Assembly: GCA_036245805.1 (NCBI GenBank)
Contig: BTRK01000002.1
Span: 6,134,689 to 6,198,688, forward strand
Direction: 5' to 3'
DNA: 64,000 nt
Origin: Pristionchus mayeri
Taxonomy: Eukaryota > Nematoda > Chromadorea > Rhabditida > Neodiplogasteridae
Part shown: piece after piece, positions 10,325 to 22,800 of the stretch
Position numbering within the stretch: the first letter of the stretch is position 1
How the letters are laid out: each line of letters begins with the position of its first letter
Made by a program: the position numbers and the translations under genes
The notes under the pieces: model-generated
Seen by the model: the letters and a program-made list of their open reading frames with translations, nothing else
Databases searched by the model: none
Told to the model about the DNA's origin: nothing

Positions 10325-12224
10325 CACAGGTATCACGAGCCAGTGGAGGAAAAAATGTATCCCCGGGAACAATTTCAAAATTGTATTGTTGTTTGGGTTC
10401 ATATTATGGTGGTAAGATTCCCTAGAGCCAACCTTTCGAAAAATCATGGTCACGTGTCCCAGGGCCGGCTTTTAGGAATTTTCCGGTTTTGCAGCCGGCT
10501 CTATTGTATTTCAGCACCCAGATGAGCTAGAATTATGGCTCTGGGCTCAAAATGAGTGGAGCAATATTATAAGAAAGTTTTATGTTTTGACCTAAGCGAT
10601 TGGACAACTTTTGGAAAAGATATGATTCGAAAACCAATTTTTAGTCTAGAATAAAGTCTATATCAATTTTGAGAGGTACCTTCCCCTGAAATTTTATTGC
10701 AGAATAAACAAGCGGAACTGCATAGGTATAAAATAAAAATAAAAACTGGAAAATCGAAGAGGGCCCTTTTTTGAAAAATGGGTCCGAATATCGGACCGTG
10801 TGAATGTCGATATGAAAATTGTTAATTTCTGAACAGCTCTTGATGAAATCGGAATAACTACAGTAGAATAAGTTGTTTCAAAGACAATAAAGTTAGATGA
10901 CGCTGCAAAACTCAAAGTTTCACTAATTCCGAAAATTCGATTTTTTCACACTCGATTTTGGCAAAATTTGGATGCTAAAATTTTAATACTTATGAATCGA
11001 GTCCGATGAAATCTCAGCAAATTATAAAGTAATGATTACCATTAATAAGAAAAACTGGAAATGAAGGTTCACAGATCTTCGGAGCTCTTGCCATATTTCT
11101 TCAAAAATGCAAAATTAATTTGGTCAATAATGTAATACACGTTATTTTGGCTAAATTTTTGAGAAAATAGAATAATAACAAGTGTCAAAAATCTAAATTA
11201 ATGAGTTTCTGGCAAAATACACCTAAACTTTAATATCAGTAAAAGATATAGAAAAGTTGAAAATTTGAAACCCGCCCTTTTTGAGATTTTGAATAACGAG
11301 TTGTTTGTCATTTATAGCAGTGTATTATGATTGAAATAGTCCAAAATTAAAAAAAAAAATTTTAGCAATTGAAACTAAACTATTTTCACAAAAATTTAGC
11401 CAAAATAACATTTATTGAATTATTGACCCATTTAATTTAGAATTTTTGAAGAAATATGGCAAGAGCTCCGAAGATCTGTGAACCTTCATTTCCAGTTTTT
11501 CTTATTAATGGTAGTCAGTACTTTATAATTTGCTAAGATTTCATCGGACTCGATTCATAAATATTAAAATTTTAGCATCCACATTTAGCCAAAATCGAGT
11601 GCGAAAAAATCGAATTTTCGGAGTCAGTGAAACTTTGAGTTTCGCAGCGTCTTCTAACTTTATTGTCTTTAAAACAACTTATTCTACTTTAGTTATTCCG
11701 ATTTCGTCAAGAGCTGTTCAGAAATTAACAATTTTCATATCGACATTCACACGGTCCGATATTCGGACCCATTTTTCAAAAAAGTACCCTCCTCGATTTT
11801 AAAATTTTTATTTTTATTTTATACCTATGCACTTCCGCTTGTTTCTTCTGCAATAAAATTTCAGGGGAAAGTATCTCTCAAAATTGGTATAGATTTTATT
11901 CAGACTAAAAATTGGTTTTCGAATCGTATCTTTTCCAAAAGTTGTCCAATCGCTTAGGTCAAAACATAAAACTTTCTTATAATATTGCTCCACTCATTTT
12001 GAGCCCAGAGCCATCATTCTAGCTCATCTGGGTGCTGAAATACAGTAGAGCCGGCTGCAAAACCGGAAAATTCCTAAAAGCCGGCTCTTGGACACATGAC
12101 CTGGATTTTTCGAAAAGTTGGCTCTAGTGTATCGTACCGCCATAATATGAACCCAAACAACAATACAATTTTGAAATTGTTCCCGGGGATACATTTTTTC
12201 CTCCACTGACTCATGATACCTGTG
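10325..12224. mobile_element. 1.9-kb palindromic element flanked by TTAT
   Basis: The ends are CACAGGTATCA and its reverse complement, and TTAT stands immediately outside both ends (10321-10324, 12225-12228). Left-arm sequence is mirrored through about 11165 and resumes from about 11390, leaving a loop of some 225 bp. Arm identity is high with scattered differences. Mirror-image short frames appear in both arms and are not genes. No transposase is present. It lies between the chromodomain-like last exon and the exon at 12291. Confidence 0.85.
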
Positions 12225-12290
12225 TTATACATATGTATGCATACATAATTTATCGACAACTTACTTTTTTCGAAAACTTCTTGATTTCAG

Positions 12291-14103
12291 GCTGATGGAC
12301 ACCGAATTGCGCACAATATCAAGGATGCTCTTTGCTCGGAAATTGTCCATAGATAATGATAAAAACGCTACAAAAAAGGGAAGAAAAGGATGGATTATAA
12401 ACAAATTGGACGAGAAGAACAAGGAAGCCGTTCGTTGTATCTATAGTAAATACTATTCAAACCATTATTGTAATTCTTCCCCCCATATCAACGAAAATAT
12501 GCTAATTCCTCGGCCATTTACATATCTTTGCAGATCCAGGCTAACTTGTTGCAAAAGCGAATCACGAATATTTCACCAGGTATTTGTGCTACGAAAATTC
12601 ATAAAATTTAAACAATTCAGACAAAACATTCACTCAAATGCTTAACAGCGAAATGCAATCTTCTGTAATGCCAGAAGGATTTATGATAAAACAGAGCTAC
12701 TTTACCGATAAAATTGTGGCAAGTTTGACAATTTGAAATGTACATTATGTAGTTCCATTGACCTTAAGAAATTTGTTTGTTGTTGCAGGTACTTGCGGGT
12801 GAAGAAGTTGAGGAAGCATCATGCACCATTTATGAATGGTTGCATTCTGTGGCGAAGGTAGTCTAGCTACTCCTGTTGAAATTAGATATATTGAAGAAAC
12901 AACTCTGGTTTCTTTAACCATTTGGTGGGGAACGCGCCACCAACTGATTAAGTAGTGGTTAGCCTAAGCTCCGCCCAGTCTAACTGGTCAACTACTGGTC
13001 AAAAACAGCTAACAACTGGTTAACTAGTTAGAGTGGGCGGAGATTAGGCTAACCGCTGGTTAGCCAGGTGCTGACAAGTGCCCTGGCTAGTTGGTTCCCC
13101 GCCAACTCGTTGGAAGAAACCAGAAAATATTAGAACTAGGTATATTTGCGCACATTTGCAGTTATCCAGCGACCGCAAAAAAATAGTATGCATATACACT
13201 ATTTGAAATATTCGCAGATAATCACTGGACCAATCCTCCATTCTGGAGTGCCATCTGGACCGAAGACTACAATTCGCATGTTCAATAATCGGTGAGAAAT
13301 TGTATCGTCCCCGATAGATAAGCGACATTTCAGCCTGATCACTCTTCGAAGTTCCGAATCGGCAAATAGAGCAATGCAGAAAATTCTCGAGCATGTATTT
13401 TAATCATTTTTTGCAAGAGCGAATATATTTCCGAAAACGATAATTTTTGAGGAAAGCGAAGGACGGAACACGAACAGCTGAGCAATGCAGCAATGCGCTA
13501 ATGATTCGACTTGATGAACGAGAAAAGGATCGACTGATATTCGAAATGATCGATTTCAGCACGGATGATCCATAGTGAGTCCCGCTCGTTGAGTTTGCTC
13601 AGTATATTATTTCAGCCATTTCGGGTTGGTCAGTACGGAAGAAATCAAAGTTAAAAAGTGAGTTATAAATGAATGTGTTTACGTAATCCCCTGACTTCTA
13701 AGTAGCGTATTTTTTCAATGTGTCCATTGATTGTTTCAGAATTGCTTTTAACAAGAAAGAATCGAACAAAGATTGGGTAGCAAAAGCTAGAGGAGACGGA
13801 GCAATCATCAAAACGAAGAATGAGTTGTGTGGCCTCTTCGCAACACTCAAATCGGGATATCTCGCTCGCTTTCAAAAGATCTTGGTGCACGAGGTTCAAA
13901 ATATCAAATACATGATAGATACATGAGGATATTTACAGCAAAATCGTCTCATAATCTATCCGATATTCAACGGCGAAGGTGCTATTGAGCCAGGTTTTTT
14001 TTAATCTTGAAGGCAAAATAAATACATTTTATAGTGTATCCGTACTATTTCAAGCTTGCGAATATGGTGGGCAAGGAGATCAATCCTCTGTTTGGACCAA
14101 TGT
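12291..14103 (+). pseudogene. Unrecognised multi-exon gene with an in-frame stop
   Basis: Exons with good signals include 12291 to about 12430, 12536-12580, 12621-12717, 12790-12858, one ending in MFNNR near 13291, one encoding LITLRSSESANRAMQKIL, one encoding EREKDRLIFEMIDFSTDD, and the 3' exon from 13739. I recognise no domain; the product is hydrophilic and charged. In the 3' exon, TGA (13924-13926) interrupts a frame that stays open on both sides and continues through RLIIYPIFNGEGAIEP into the next exon. This looks like a nonsense mutation and not a natural end. The gene could also be the 3' part of the locus starting at 4404, split by the palindrome. A 217-bp MITE sits in one intron. Confidence 0.4.
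12906..13122. mobile_element. 217-bp MITE
   Basis: Inverted repeats start TGGTTTCTT on one side and end AAGAAACCA on the other. Inner segments also match: GGTGGGGAAC with GTTCCCCGCC, and GCTCCGCCCA with TGGGCGGAG. Almost the entire element folds. It lies in an intron of the unrecognised gene and is too short to encode anything. Confidence 0.8.
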
Positions 14104-14396
14104 AAGAGCATTAGCTATCTATGGGTAAATTGGTAATGGCCTTGGTCGCGGAAGATAGCATTAACTAGAAACACTTGGGACGAGCACGGATACGTAGTCC
14201 AATCTAGAAGCAGGCCTCACCGGTCCGCTCCACCTAGCGTTATCTTCTCTATACAACATTGTTCCCGTGACGTGGAAGAACCTTTTTCCTTTGCCTTTAT
14301 GGCTGTAAATAACTATTGATTTCAGAAAGAAAAACGACGACGGCGACAATCGCATATAGATGTATTCGATCACTGAGTCCTTGGAAGAAATGACGG

Positions 14397-15001
14397 TTGA
14401 TCACAATGCTTTTTTTTCTCGATAACCAACATCTCGAGTTGCAGCTGCAGAATCACAGGCAGATGCACCAGCAGATGCTGCCGACAGGCATCACAGGCTC
14501 GACGGTCAACGCCGGTCACTCCGCAGCAGGTTGTAGGCCACTCTGTGTTTACAACAACGATTACACTTATTTCAGCAGCAGCCTCATTCGCCCTACTTCG
14601 CTCAGCCATATCCTGTGTAATCTCCACAGCTGAATGCGCGAAATCTTCAGCATCCGATGCAACCCGTGCAACCTGTGCAGCCCATGCTGCAACCTGTGCA
14701 GCCCCTTCCACCCATGCAGCACGTCCAGACCACGCAGACCATCCAGCACACATATCTCATGCAGCCGCAGAATCAACTGCCGGGAATTCAAAATATGTTG
14801 CCCGTGCAGGCCAATAACCCTGTACAACAGCCACAGCAAGTCCACTACGGAGACCCGCCACCGTATTCTTCGATGAATTATGGGCAAGTGACGTACGCAA
14901 AGCAGGGAGTGCAGGCGGAGTATCCATTCACTCCTCCCGATCCGGGAAACGAACAAGAGGGCATTCAAGGCAGCAGCAATACTAATTATATGCTTCTATG
15001 A
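14397..15001 (+). pseudogene. Gln/Pro-rich protein remnant with PPPY motif
   Basis: The 3' exon runs to TGA or TAG-type termination near 15001 and encodes a Gln/Pro/Met-rich tail: repeated MQPVQPVQP, then DPPPYSSMNYG and EYPFTPPDPG. PPPY is a PPxY-type motif of the kind bound by WW domains. An upstream Gln-rich segment (about 14424-14530) ends at a GT and is probably an exon. In the 3' exon the frame is cut by TAA at 14618-14620, between FAQPYPV and SPQLNARN. A CAA-to-TAA change would explain it. The next available start is Met near 14657. I do not recognise the family, and decay or a wrong exon model are both possible. Confidence 0.35.
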
Positions 15002-15172
15002 TGAATATATCCCACATGCATACATTACTTAAGTATCTTTATGCTGCCGATTCTCATTACCTAAATTCAAGATATCTAACACGTATTGATATTCATGAAC
15101 GATAAATATTAACCGGGACGGACTCATATTCTTGAAAAAAATAACAATTGCATTTAATCAAAAATCATGATA

Positions 15173-16180
15173 TTGGGGTGTCCGGAAAGTTCGTATAATT
15201 TTTTGTTTTTATTTTTTATTCAATGCTTTACAATTCTCAGTGACCAATGTATGCCCCCTTCTTTCTCACTACCTCCCTCCAGCGATTGGGCAGGGTCTCG
15301 ATTCCTCTCTTAAAGAATGTGGGTTTCTTCGAGACCGCCCAGTTCACGAAAGCCCTCACAACTTCATCTCGATTCTTGAACTTCTTTCCTTTGCAGAAGT
15401 CAGAGAGAGAGAGAGCGGAAGCAGTGGTAGTCGCATGGGGAGAGATCCGGAGAATACGGTGGATGGGGAATCCTCTCGATCTTCAGCTCGTCCATTTTCT
15501 TCTGGGTCATCTTCGCTCGATGTGGGCGAGCATTATCCATCAGAAGAAGAATTTTGCACTGGTTCAGGAGTCTGGGAGGGACTCTGACATCTTCCAGTTG
15601 GTCAGAAAAGAGGTCGGCATTGTAATTCCCGACATACTTGAACACGTTTTTCAGCTGTTCGGGGGAGAGGTCATGGGGAATCACTTGTGGGAGTTTCGGC
15701 TTCTTCCCAGATCGATGGAGGATATCGGACACCGTTTATCTGGGAGTACCAGTATCCTTCTTCAACTCACGTACACTGGCCATGGGCTTGCGCTTCAGTG
15801 TGCGCGGAACGAGAGGCTGATCGAGGGAGGGAGGGCGTCCAGAGCGGGGTTGATCATCGAGACCAAACTCCCCTTTCTTGAAGCGGGAGAACCACTTATA
15901 GCAGAAGGGTATGGAGGGGGCGTCAGCTCCTTCCGACTGGGCCAGGGCAGAGTGGGCCTCCTTCACGGATCGGCCAAGACGGTAGTAATGAAGTAAAACT
16001 GCTCGGAGGTAGAGATGGGAGTCCATCACAAGAATCAAACTAGGAGACTGATTAAATCCTCTCACTACTCAACGTCAGAATGATGCAATACATTTTTGAC
16101 AAACAGATTGCGCAATCACTGCATTTGATCGCGAACTGACTTTTTTCCGAAGCATTATACGAACTTTCCGGACACCCCAA
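15173..16180 (-). mobile_element. Internally deleted mariner (DD34D) element
   Basis: This is a 1,008-bp element with perfect 27-bp inverted repeats beginning TTGGGGTGTCCGGAAAG (15173-15199 and 16154-16180). TA target duplications stand outside (15171-15172 and 16181-16182). The transposase remnant lies on the minus strand. A full mariner is about 1.3 kb, so roughly 250-300 bp are missing. Confidence 0.93.
15237..16065 (-). pseudogene. Broken mariner transposase
   Basis: The N-terminal part has the mariner helix-turn-helix region with CYKWFSRFKKGEFGL and RSGRPP. The C-terminal part has MDNARPHRA and SPDLSPCDYH. The last two catalytic Asp are separated by 34 residues (DD34D). There are three defects. 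A stop codon lies at 15733-15735. The stretch holding the first catalytic Asp (the usual TGDEKW region) is missing between KNVFKYV and NYNADLFSDQL. A frameshift occurs in an AG dinucleotide run at about 15403-15416, after which the C-terminal residues to stop at 15237 are in another frame. It is non-functional and could only be mobilised in trans. Confidence 0.9.
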
Positions 16181-16230
16181 TAGTTAACTTAAAATCTGGA
16201 GAGAGAGAAGCAGAAATCACAGTTGATAAA

Positions 16231-16855
16231 TCAGATCCTTGAGTAGAACTGTTCAAAATTTTTCTCCGAGGCGAATTTATCCATAGCCTTGTACACTTGT
16301 ATCAGCAGCTGAAATTCAAAATAGGTATATTATATATTCTCTACCACATAATAGCCAACAGATATTCATTTCACTAAAGATTATCAGACTCACTTTGGGA
16401 AATTTGAGAGCAAAGTAATCGGCAAACTCGTCTGCCACAAAGTCCTCAGTGCCTTTTCCAATAATCTTCCAAAAGTACGGCTTTTCGCTAAAGTGTTGAT
16501 GTATACTATTATTATTATAAACCTCCCTCGTTTTTGTTTATTTGCAAATATCATTTTTAATAACTATGTAAGGGTCATAGGTACTCGTAGTGTTGCTTCA
16601 GGTTCCTGATAGCTCTGAGAAGATGAGATACGGACTGCACATCGTACTTGCGACCATTTTTGGTTCCTATTAGATCTAAAAATCGTGATTATTTATATTA
16701 AAAATCAAATTGGCTAAGATAAAATCGTACCATCATAAAGGTCTTTTTGGAGTATTGAAGCCCAGTCGTTAGTGAATACATTAATTGCTATTGCGTCCAC
16801 TTGATATTGCAGTACGATGCTCGTTTTCACTTTTGCCCACGCCTGAGAGTTGATT
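16231..16855 (-). other. KEN RNase domain B
   Basis: Four exons encode the domain: one near 16853-16733, then 16675-16585, then one near 16492-16396, then 16308-16231. They contain NDWASILQKDL, YDVQSVSHLLRAIRN, LKQHYE, YFALKFPK and a final LLIQVYKAMDKFASEKNFEQ segment. Residues matching human IRE1 Tyr892, Arg905, Asn906 and His910 are all present by eye alignment. This module is therefore predicted competent for RNA cleavage. Confidence 0.82.
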
Positions 16856-19800
16856 TTAATAACATCTGATTTCCGTGTAGGAAAAATACCTGTTCAAAGA
16901 AACTGATTCTCTTATCCGAACTCCAGAAGAAGGGATGGTTGTGAATAGCAGATGCGGAGGGACGATCAGAGGGTTCTTCAGTGTCAGTGAGAGAAATGAG
17001 ATGTTTCGACAAGGAACTGTCTGAAATCATGCAATTAGGATTTGCACGAAGGCATATGTTGGAAATTAAGAAAAATCTTCAAATATGTATTGTAATAACC
17101 GTTAGTTCCGTCCAGGCCCTCCAGATACATTTCTTTCCCATCGAAGATATTGCCTTGACGATGGTAGACATCCCCGTAAGGATGACCTCCTTTCGTAAGA
17201 ACATAGTAGAAGATGAGCTCGAGTGTGAAAATATCCGAATACGGCGTCTACGAAAGTTATGGAAATAAAATGTGGTTTTGCCCAATTTTAGAGATCCAAT
17301 TTCAGTTTGTAGTTTTTTTAAAAAGTGACTCTTTCTCCTGGCTTGGATCGTGCTTCAGGTGCAATCCATCCATCACTTCCGGCTCTGCCACTGCTTAGTA
17401 TGTTCCTGACACGTAATTATATTACACACCTAAATTCAAAGCCAGAACTTCATTTCATCTCGCTCTTCCTGCTTTTCTTCCTCTCTTTTAAAACATATTT
17501 AAAGGTGCTCACTTTTCATGATCGAAATTCTTGGCGAGACCAAAATCAGAAATCAGAAATGTGCTCTTTCTGTTAGTAGTAGATATTAGAACATTGTCCG
17601 GCTTCAAATCACGGTGGACTGTATTCGTAAGTTCATGACTTTGCTATTATTGATCTAACCAATAGGCTTCGCATGGAGATATTGAAGGCCTTGTGCAATT
17701 TGCCGCAAAATTTCTTTAGATGGAGTGTTCGAAATGTTGATCATTGCTTCCTATGAAGAAGCCGATTTGCACTTATTAAAGCTATTAAAATTCAGAATAT
17801 AAGTTGGTACCGAACATCATTATTGTTTTGAACACTACCTCATATCTTACCGATTCTTCGACGTATTGAGATAACGATGCTGAACACAACTGTAGAGCAA
17901 GTGCAATGTACGGATGGTCTTCCTCCTTAAAGAAAGATTATAATATGCATCAATCGTGTGGCAAGTGCATCAAAAACCCTAACCATGAAGTAATATTTTA
18001 TAACATTGGGATGATCGAGATGGATCAGCAAATCCTTTTCTCGCATTGCATTATCGTAGTTAGAAATTAGTAGTCGTTTGACAGCAACGTCTCGTCCATC
18101 AAATCTTCCCCTAAAATTGAAAAAAATTGATTTTTTTTTATCATTGAGACGCACTTGTAGACCACAGTTCCATTGGAACCTTTGCCCAAACTCTGAGTCT
18201 CATCGAATTCGATCAGGCGAGATGACTTCGGGGAAGAAGGCGATGAAGGCTGTGCGTGCATTTTTTGCATATCTTTTTGAAGCAGTAACGCGTTGTTTGG
18301 GATTACCGTATCTGCATAAAAGCGTTGAAACACGTCTTCCTCCGAGCAGGATTTCATAACATTGTACACGTGAACCAGTAGCTAAATGAATTCACTAAAT
18401 TATCATTCAATTTCCTACGTGAGTGCGTGATGAAATATAGAACTTACAGAACTTTAATTGTTAATGGTTTTGTAAATGTTCTTAAAAGCTCACATTCGGG
18501 AAACGGAGTGTGAAGTAGGTTGCCAATGCTTCCGGGGACTTGCCCAGCGATGAGCGTGCGCTTTCCGGAAGGTCGCTGAACCGATTTATATTAGTAAGGA
18601 TACATACAATCTGAATTTATTCCTAAAATAAAGAATATGATTTAACCTGAAGTGGTCCTTTACATCTCTCATGAATCTTAGAAGGTCTCTAATTGTGTTA
18701 TAATTGTATGGCTTGTATACACTAGAGTCTTTAGTTGACTCTAAGTCTGAAATTAGCAAATTTAATTTCAAATCTATTGTATATATGACGCCGGTTTCAT
18801 AAGAATCAAACATCGTTCTGAAGGTCCTGGCACATCGGTTTTTCGAAAAGGCTTTGGGAAAATGGATTATTGAGGGTGCTGATCATGATGGCCCAATTCA
18901 TTTTGTGCCAACTCGACCAGTTGAGCCAGGCTACATGTAGGCTGCACACCCCGCCCTATCCATAACTCGATAACCGGTTGATGAAAATGCATGAAATTTG
19001 GGCTGCGTTCAAATAAACCCGAAATACGAATTTTGATATTCATGAAGCATTTTTTTCTTGATAGGATGATAAAGTAAATTTTTAAATATTTTTTATAAAG
19101 TAAATATTTTGAATATAAAGTTCGGGCCAAAAGCGATAGTTCTACAGTAAGGTGCGCCTTGATCTTTTTTGCTATACTTATTTTTGTACAGCCACTATAT
19201 GTTATACACCACGCAATTTGCGCAGAGAGGGACGAATGAAAAGAGAATGATGTCGTTATTTGATGTGTAGAACATAGAGAGGCTCTACAAAAATAGGTAT
19301 AGCAAAAAAGTGCCTACTTAAAATTCCATAGATAGATTCTATAGATATTAGAAAAATGGTCCTGTGATCAAGGCGCATCTTACTGTAATGCTGTCGCTTT
19401 TTGGCCCGAACTTTATAGTCGAGATCAAATTTTTTCCTTTATCATCTTCAAAAATCATGAAAAAAAGTATGCTTGAATATCAAAATTCTTCTTTCGGGTT
19501 TATTTGAAAGCAGTCCAAATTATATGCATTTTCATCAACCGGTGTTCGAGTTATGGATAGGGCGGGGTGTGCAGCCTACATGCAGCCGGGCTCAACCGGT
19601 CGAGTTGGGACAAAATGAATTGGGCCACCATGATGTACCATACCTTGTTTGATTCTTAGGAAACCGACTACATATCAAGAGCATTCATCCATGCAAACAT
19701 TTGTATTCTACTCATGACTTTTCCTTGCTTTGCGACACATTTCGGTTCATGTTCCGCATCATCTACTGACGTACATTTTTTTACAGGATCGCTGATTCGA

Positions 19801-22800
19801 TCCATCCAGGTATCATCGAAAATTCTCTTGGTCTTTTCTTCGAGGCGCACTATTAAAGCAGATGAGGAAATATTTTCTTTCAACAACCGATCCGCTGCCT
19901 GTTAAATTTCGCAATTCGTAAATCAAGGTAAACATCTTGTTATTATCATAAGTTGGAACATAAGTCCTGTCCGATTTCGTGAACGACGTTTGAGCTAGCG
20001 TAAAATGCTCAATTCAAATCGCATTGAGCTAACTCAGTAGCTTAATTAGGAGGAAGACTTGAACATTCCATACATATGTTCAGATCAAATACGCGACTCA
20101 GGGTATACGAGAAATTGATGATTGTGATCAAAAAGTTTCGGATTTTTTTTTAAATGTTTGGATCACTATTTTGCAGAAGAGAAAAATCCTGGGGCAACTT
20201 CACATATATTATTGAGAAGACCATGTCCAGTACTTTCTAAATCTGGGTTGAACGGTAGGGTTGATCCACCCCTTCCCCGAATTACAGGAGGAACAAAGAG
20301 TAAGATGGAAAGATGGAGTGATGGAGCTGTTCAATCGATTAGTATTCCTGCCCTGATAATCAAACTGACAGTTCTTAGAATATGGGCGATGTAGTGTACT
20401 ACTATTGCGTTATTTAAATATTAGAAAAGTCGAGCTGAACTGATCTTCATTGTTCTCAAAATATTGATTTTTCAAAAATATGTTATTCAAAATTCCGTCT
20501 TTTGGTGTCCAAGCTAGGATTACTTCTCTACCAAAGGTACCTATCACCCAACTTACCCAAGCCACAATGCGATAGGGTAGGGACAGCTTTACTATGAAAT
20601 CACAAAATTACGAGCTGATTAACTGTATGTGAGACAGGAACTGAAAAAATATGTCGATTTTAATGTCGATTGTTTAGCATCAATATTTAAGAGACCCTCC
20701 ACGAGAGAACGTAACATGCCCTCGGATGGCTAAAAATTGGACAATTCGCGTACTTTTTTTCTGAAGTGTAGTCCCCGAGTACTGATTGACGGCCGCAATA
20801 ACTAAGGCTGGGGGGCGATTTTGGAAAAGTTTCGGGTACTCGCCTATTTTGGGGTCGAAAAATTTACTTTCTCAGAATTGCATAACATATAGATTTTCTG
20901 GTGTATTTTGACGTGTAGAAACCGAATTTTAACATTAGATAGCGAGAAAATGCGAAAGAAAAAAGTTAGAAGCAAAAAACCGAAAATTTCGATCCGAAAG
21001 TGCACATAAAGTGCACATACTAATTTTAGAAAAATATGAATTTGGGTCGTTGACATTTTCGGAATCTTGAGGTGACGTGGAACTTTCACAATTTTTTTCA
21101 GAATTTTAAAAATGGACATCTTACGACTTTTTCGAGGCTGAACTTGACCATCCATGAAAGAAAGAAAGTGAAAGTGAAAGTGAAAGTGAAAGAAAAAAGA
21201 AAGAATGAAAGAAAGTGAAATTGAAATTTCGCAAATATAACTCTTATTTTAGCCCAACTGATACGAAACTCATTGTATTAGCTAAATCGTTCACAAGAAT
21301 TCGTTTTGACGATACTAGATAAATTAGCATCCTCAAACACTCAGGTTGTCGAAATTCGCGATTTTCACCTCATTGCACAGAGTTTGGATAATTATTTTGA
21401 CATTATCTCACCTCTTTAATAAGTCGTATTGTAAACGCTGAGTACTTTTGTATGTTATTGTTACTATTTTCAGCAATTTCATCGGAAATTTGAAGTTGTC
21501 GACGTTCTAATATCCTGAAAATTTCACAATTTCGTCTACAATTATCGATTTTTCGAACGTATCTCCTTCATATCAAGATTTGGAAAGTTCGCATATGCAA
21601 ATTCGGATTCAGCGAGTAAAAATACATCAGAATAGCCGATAAAATCAGAATTTCTAAGATTTAAAAAAAAAATGTTTTTCTATACTTTTTCGGGAAAATC
21701 GAATTTTCATTTTTTGTTATTCATGCCCTTAAAACAACTGTTCTGATGTATTTTTACTCGCTGAAACCCAATTTGCATATGCTAACTTCCGAAATATTGA
21801 TATAAAGGAGATACGTTCGAAAAATCGATAATTGTAGACGAAATTTTCAGGATATTAGAACGTCGATAACTTCAAATTTCCGTTGAAATTGCTGAAAATA
21901 GTAACAATAACATACAATATTACTCATAGTTTGCAATACGACTTATTAAAGAGGTGAGATAACGTCAAAATAATTATCCAAACTCTGTGCAATGAGGTGA
22001 AAATCGCGAATTTCGACAACCTGAGTGTTTGAGGATGCTAATTTATCTAGAATCGTCAAAACGGTTTTTTGTGAACGATTTAGCTAATACAACGAGTTTC
22101 GTATCAGTTGGGCTAAAATAGGAGTCATATTTGCGAAATTTCATTTTCACTTTCTTTCAATTTCACCATGGATTGTCAACTTCAGCCTCGAAAAAGTCGT
22201 AATATGTCCATTTTTAAAATTCTGAAAAAAATTGTGAAAGTTCCACGTCACCTCAAGATTCCGAAAATGTCAACGACCCAAACTCATATTTTTCTAAAAT
22301 TAGTTATGGCACTTTATGTGCACTTTCGGATCGAAATTTTCGGTTTTTTGCTTCTAACTTTATTCTTTTGCATTTTCTCGCTATCTAATGTTGAAATTCG
22401 GTTTCTAGGCGTCAAAATACACCAGAAAATCTATATGTTATGCAATTCTGAGAAAGTCAAATTTTCGACCCCAAAATAGGGGAGTACCCGAAACTTTTCC
22501 AAAATCGACCCCCGGCCTTAGTTATTGCGGTCGTCAATCAGTACTCGGGGACTACACTTCAGAAAAAAAGTACGGGAATTATCGAATTTTTAGCCATCCG
22601 AGGCCCCTTCACAGTTGTTACGTTCTCTCGTGGAGGGTCTCTTAAATAAATTTGGCTTGTGACAGGAGGATCGCACAATAATGTGCTGAACAGGGACGGA
22701 TCTATACATTTTCGGTATGTTTTAATCTCTGACTAACGATTTGAATGCACGGTGGATAAATTCATCTGAGGTCATGCCCAGGACATCAGTATTGGCCAAT

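Noticed and set aside
20844..22479. Two similar 103-codon frames on opposite strands
   Set aside because: They are the same sequence read in the two arms of a palindrome, with no splice or domain support.
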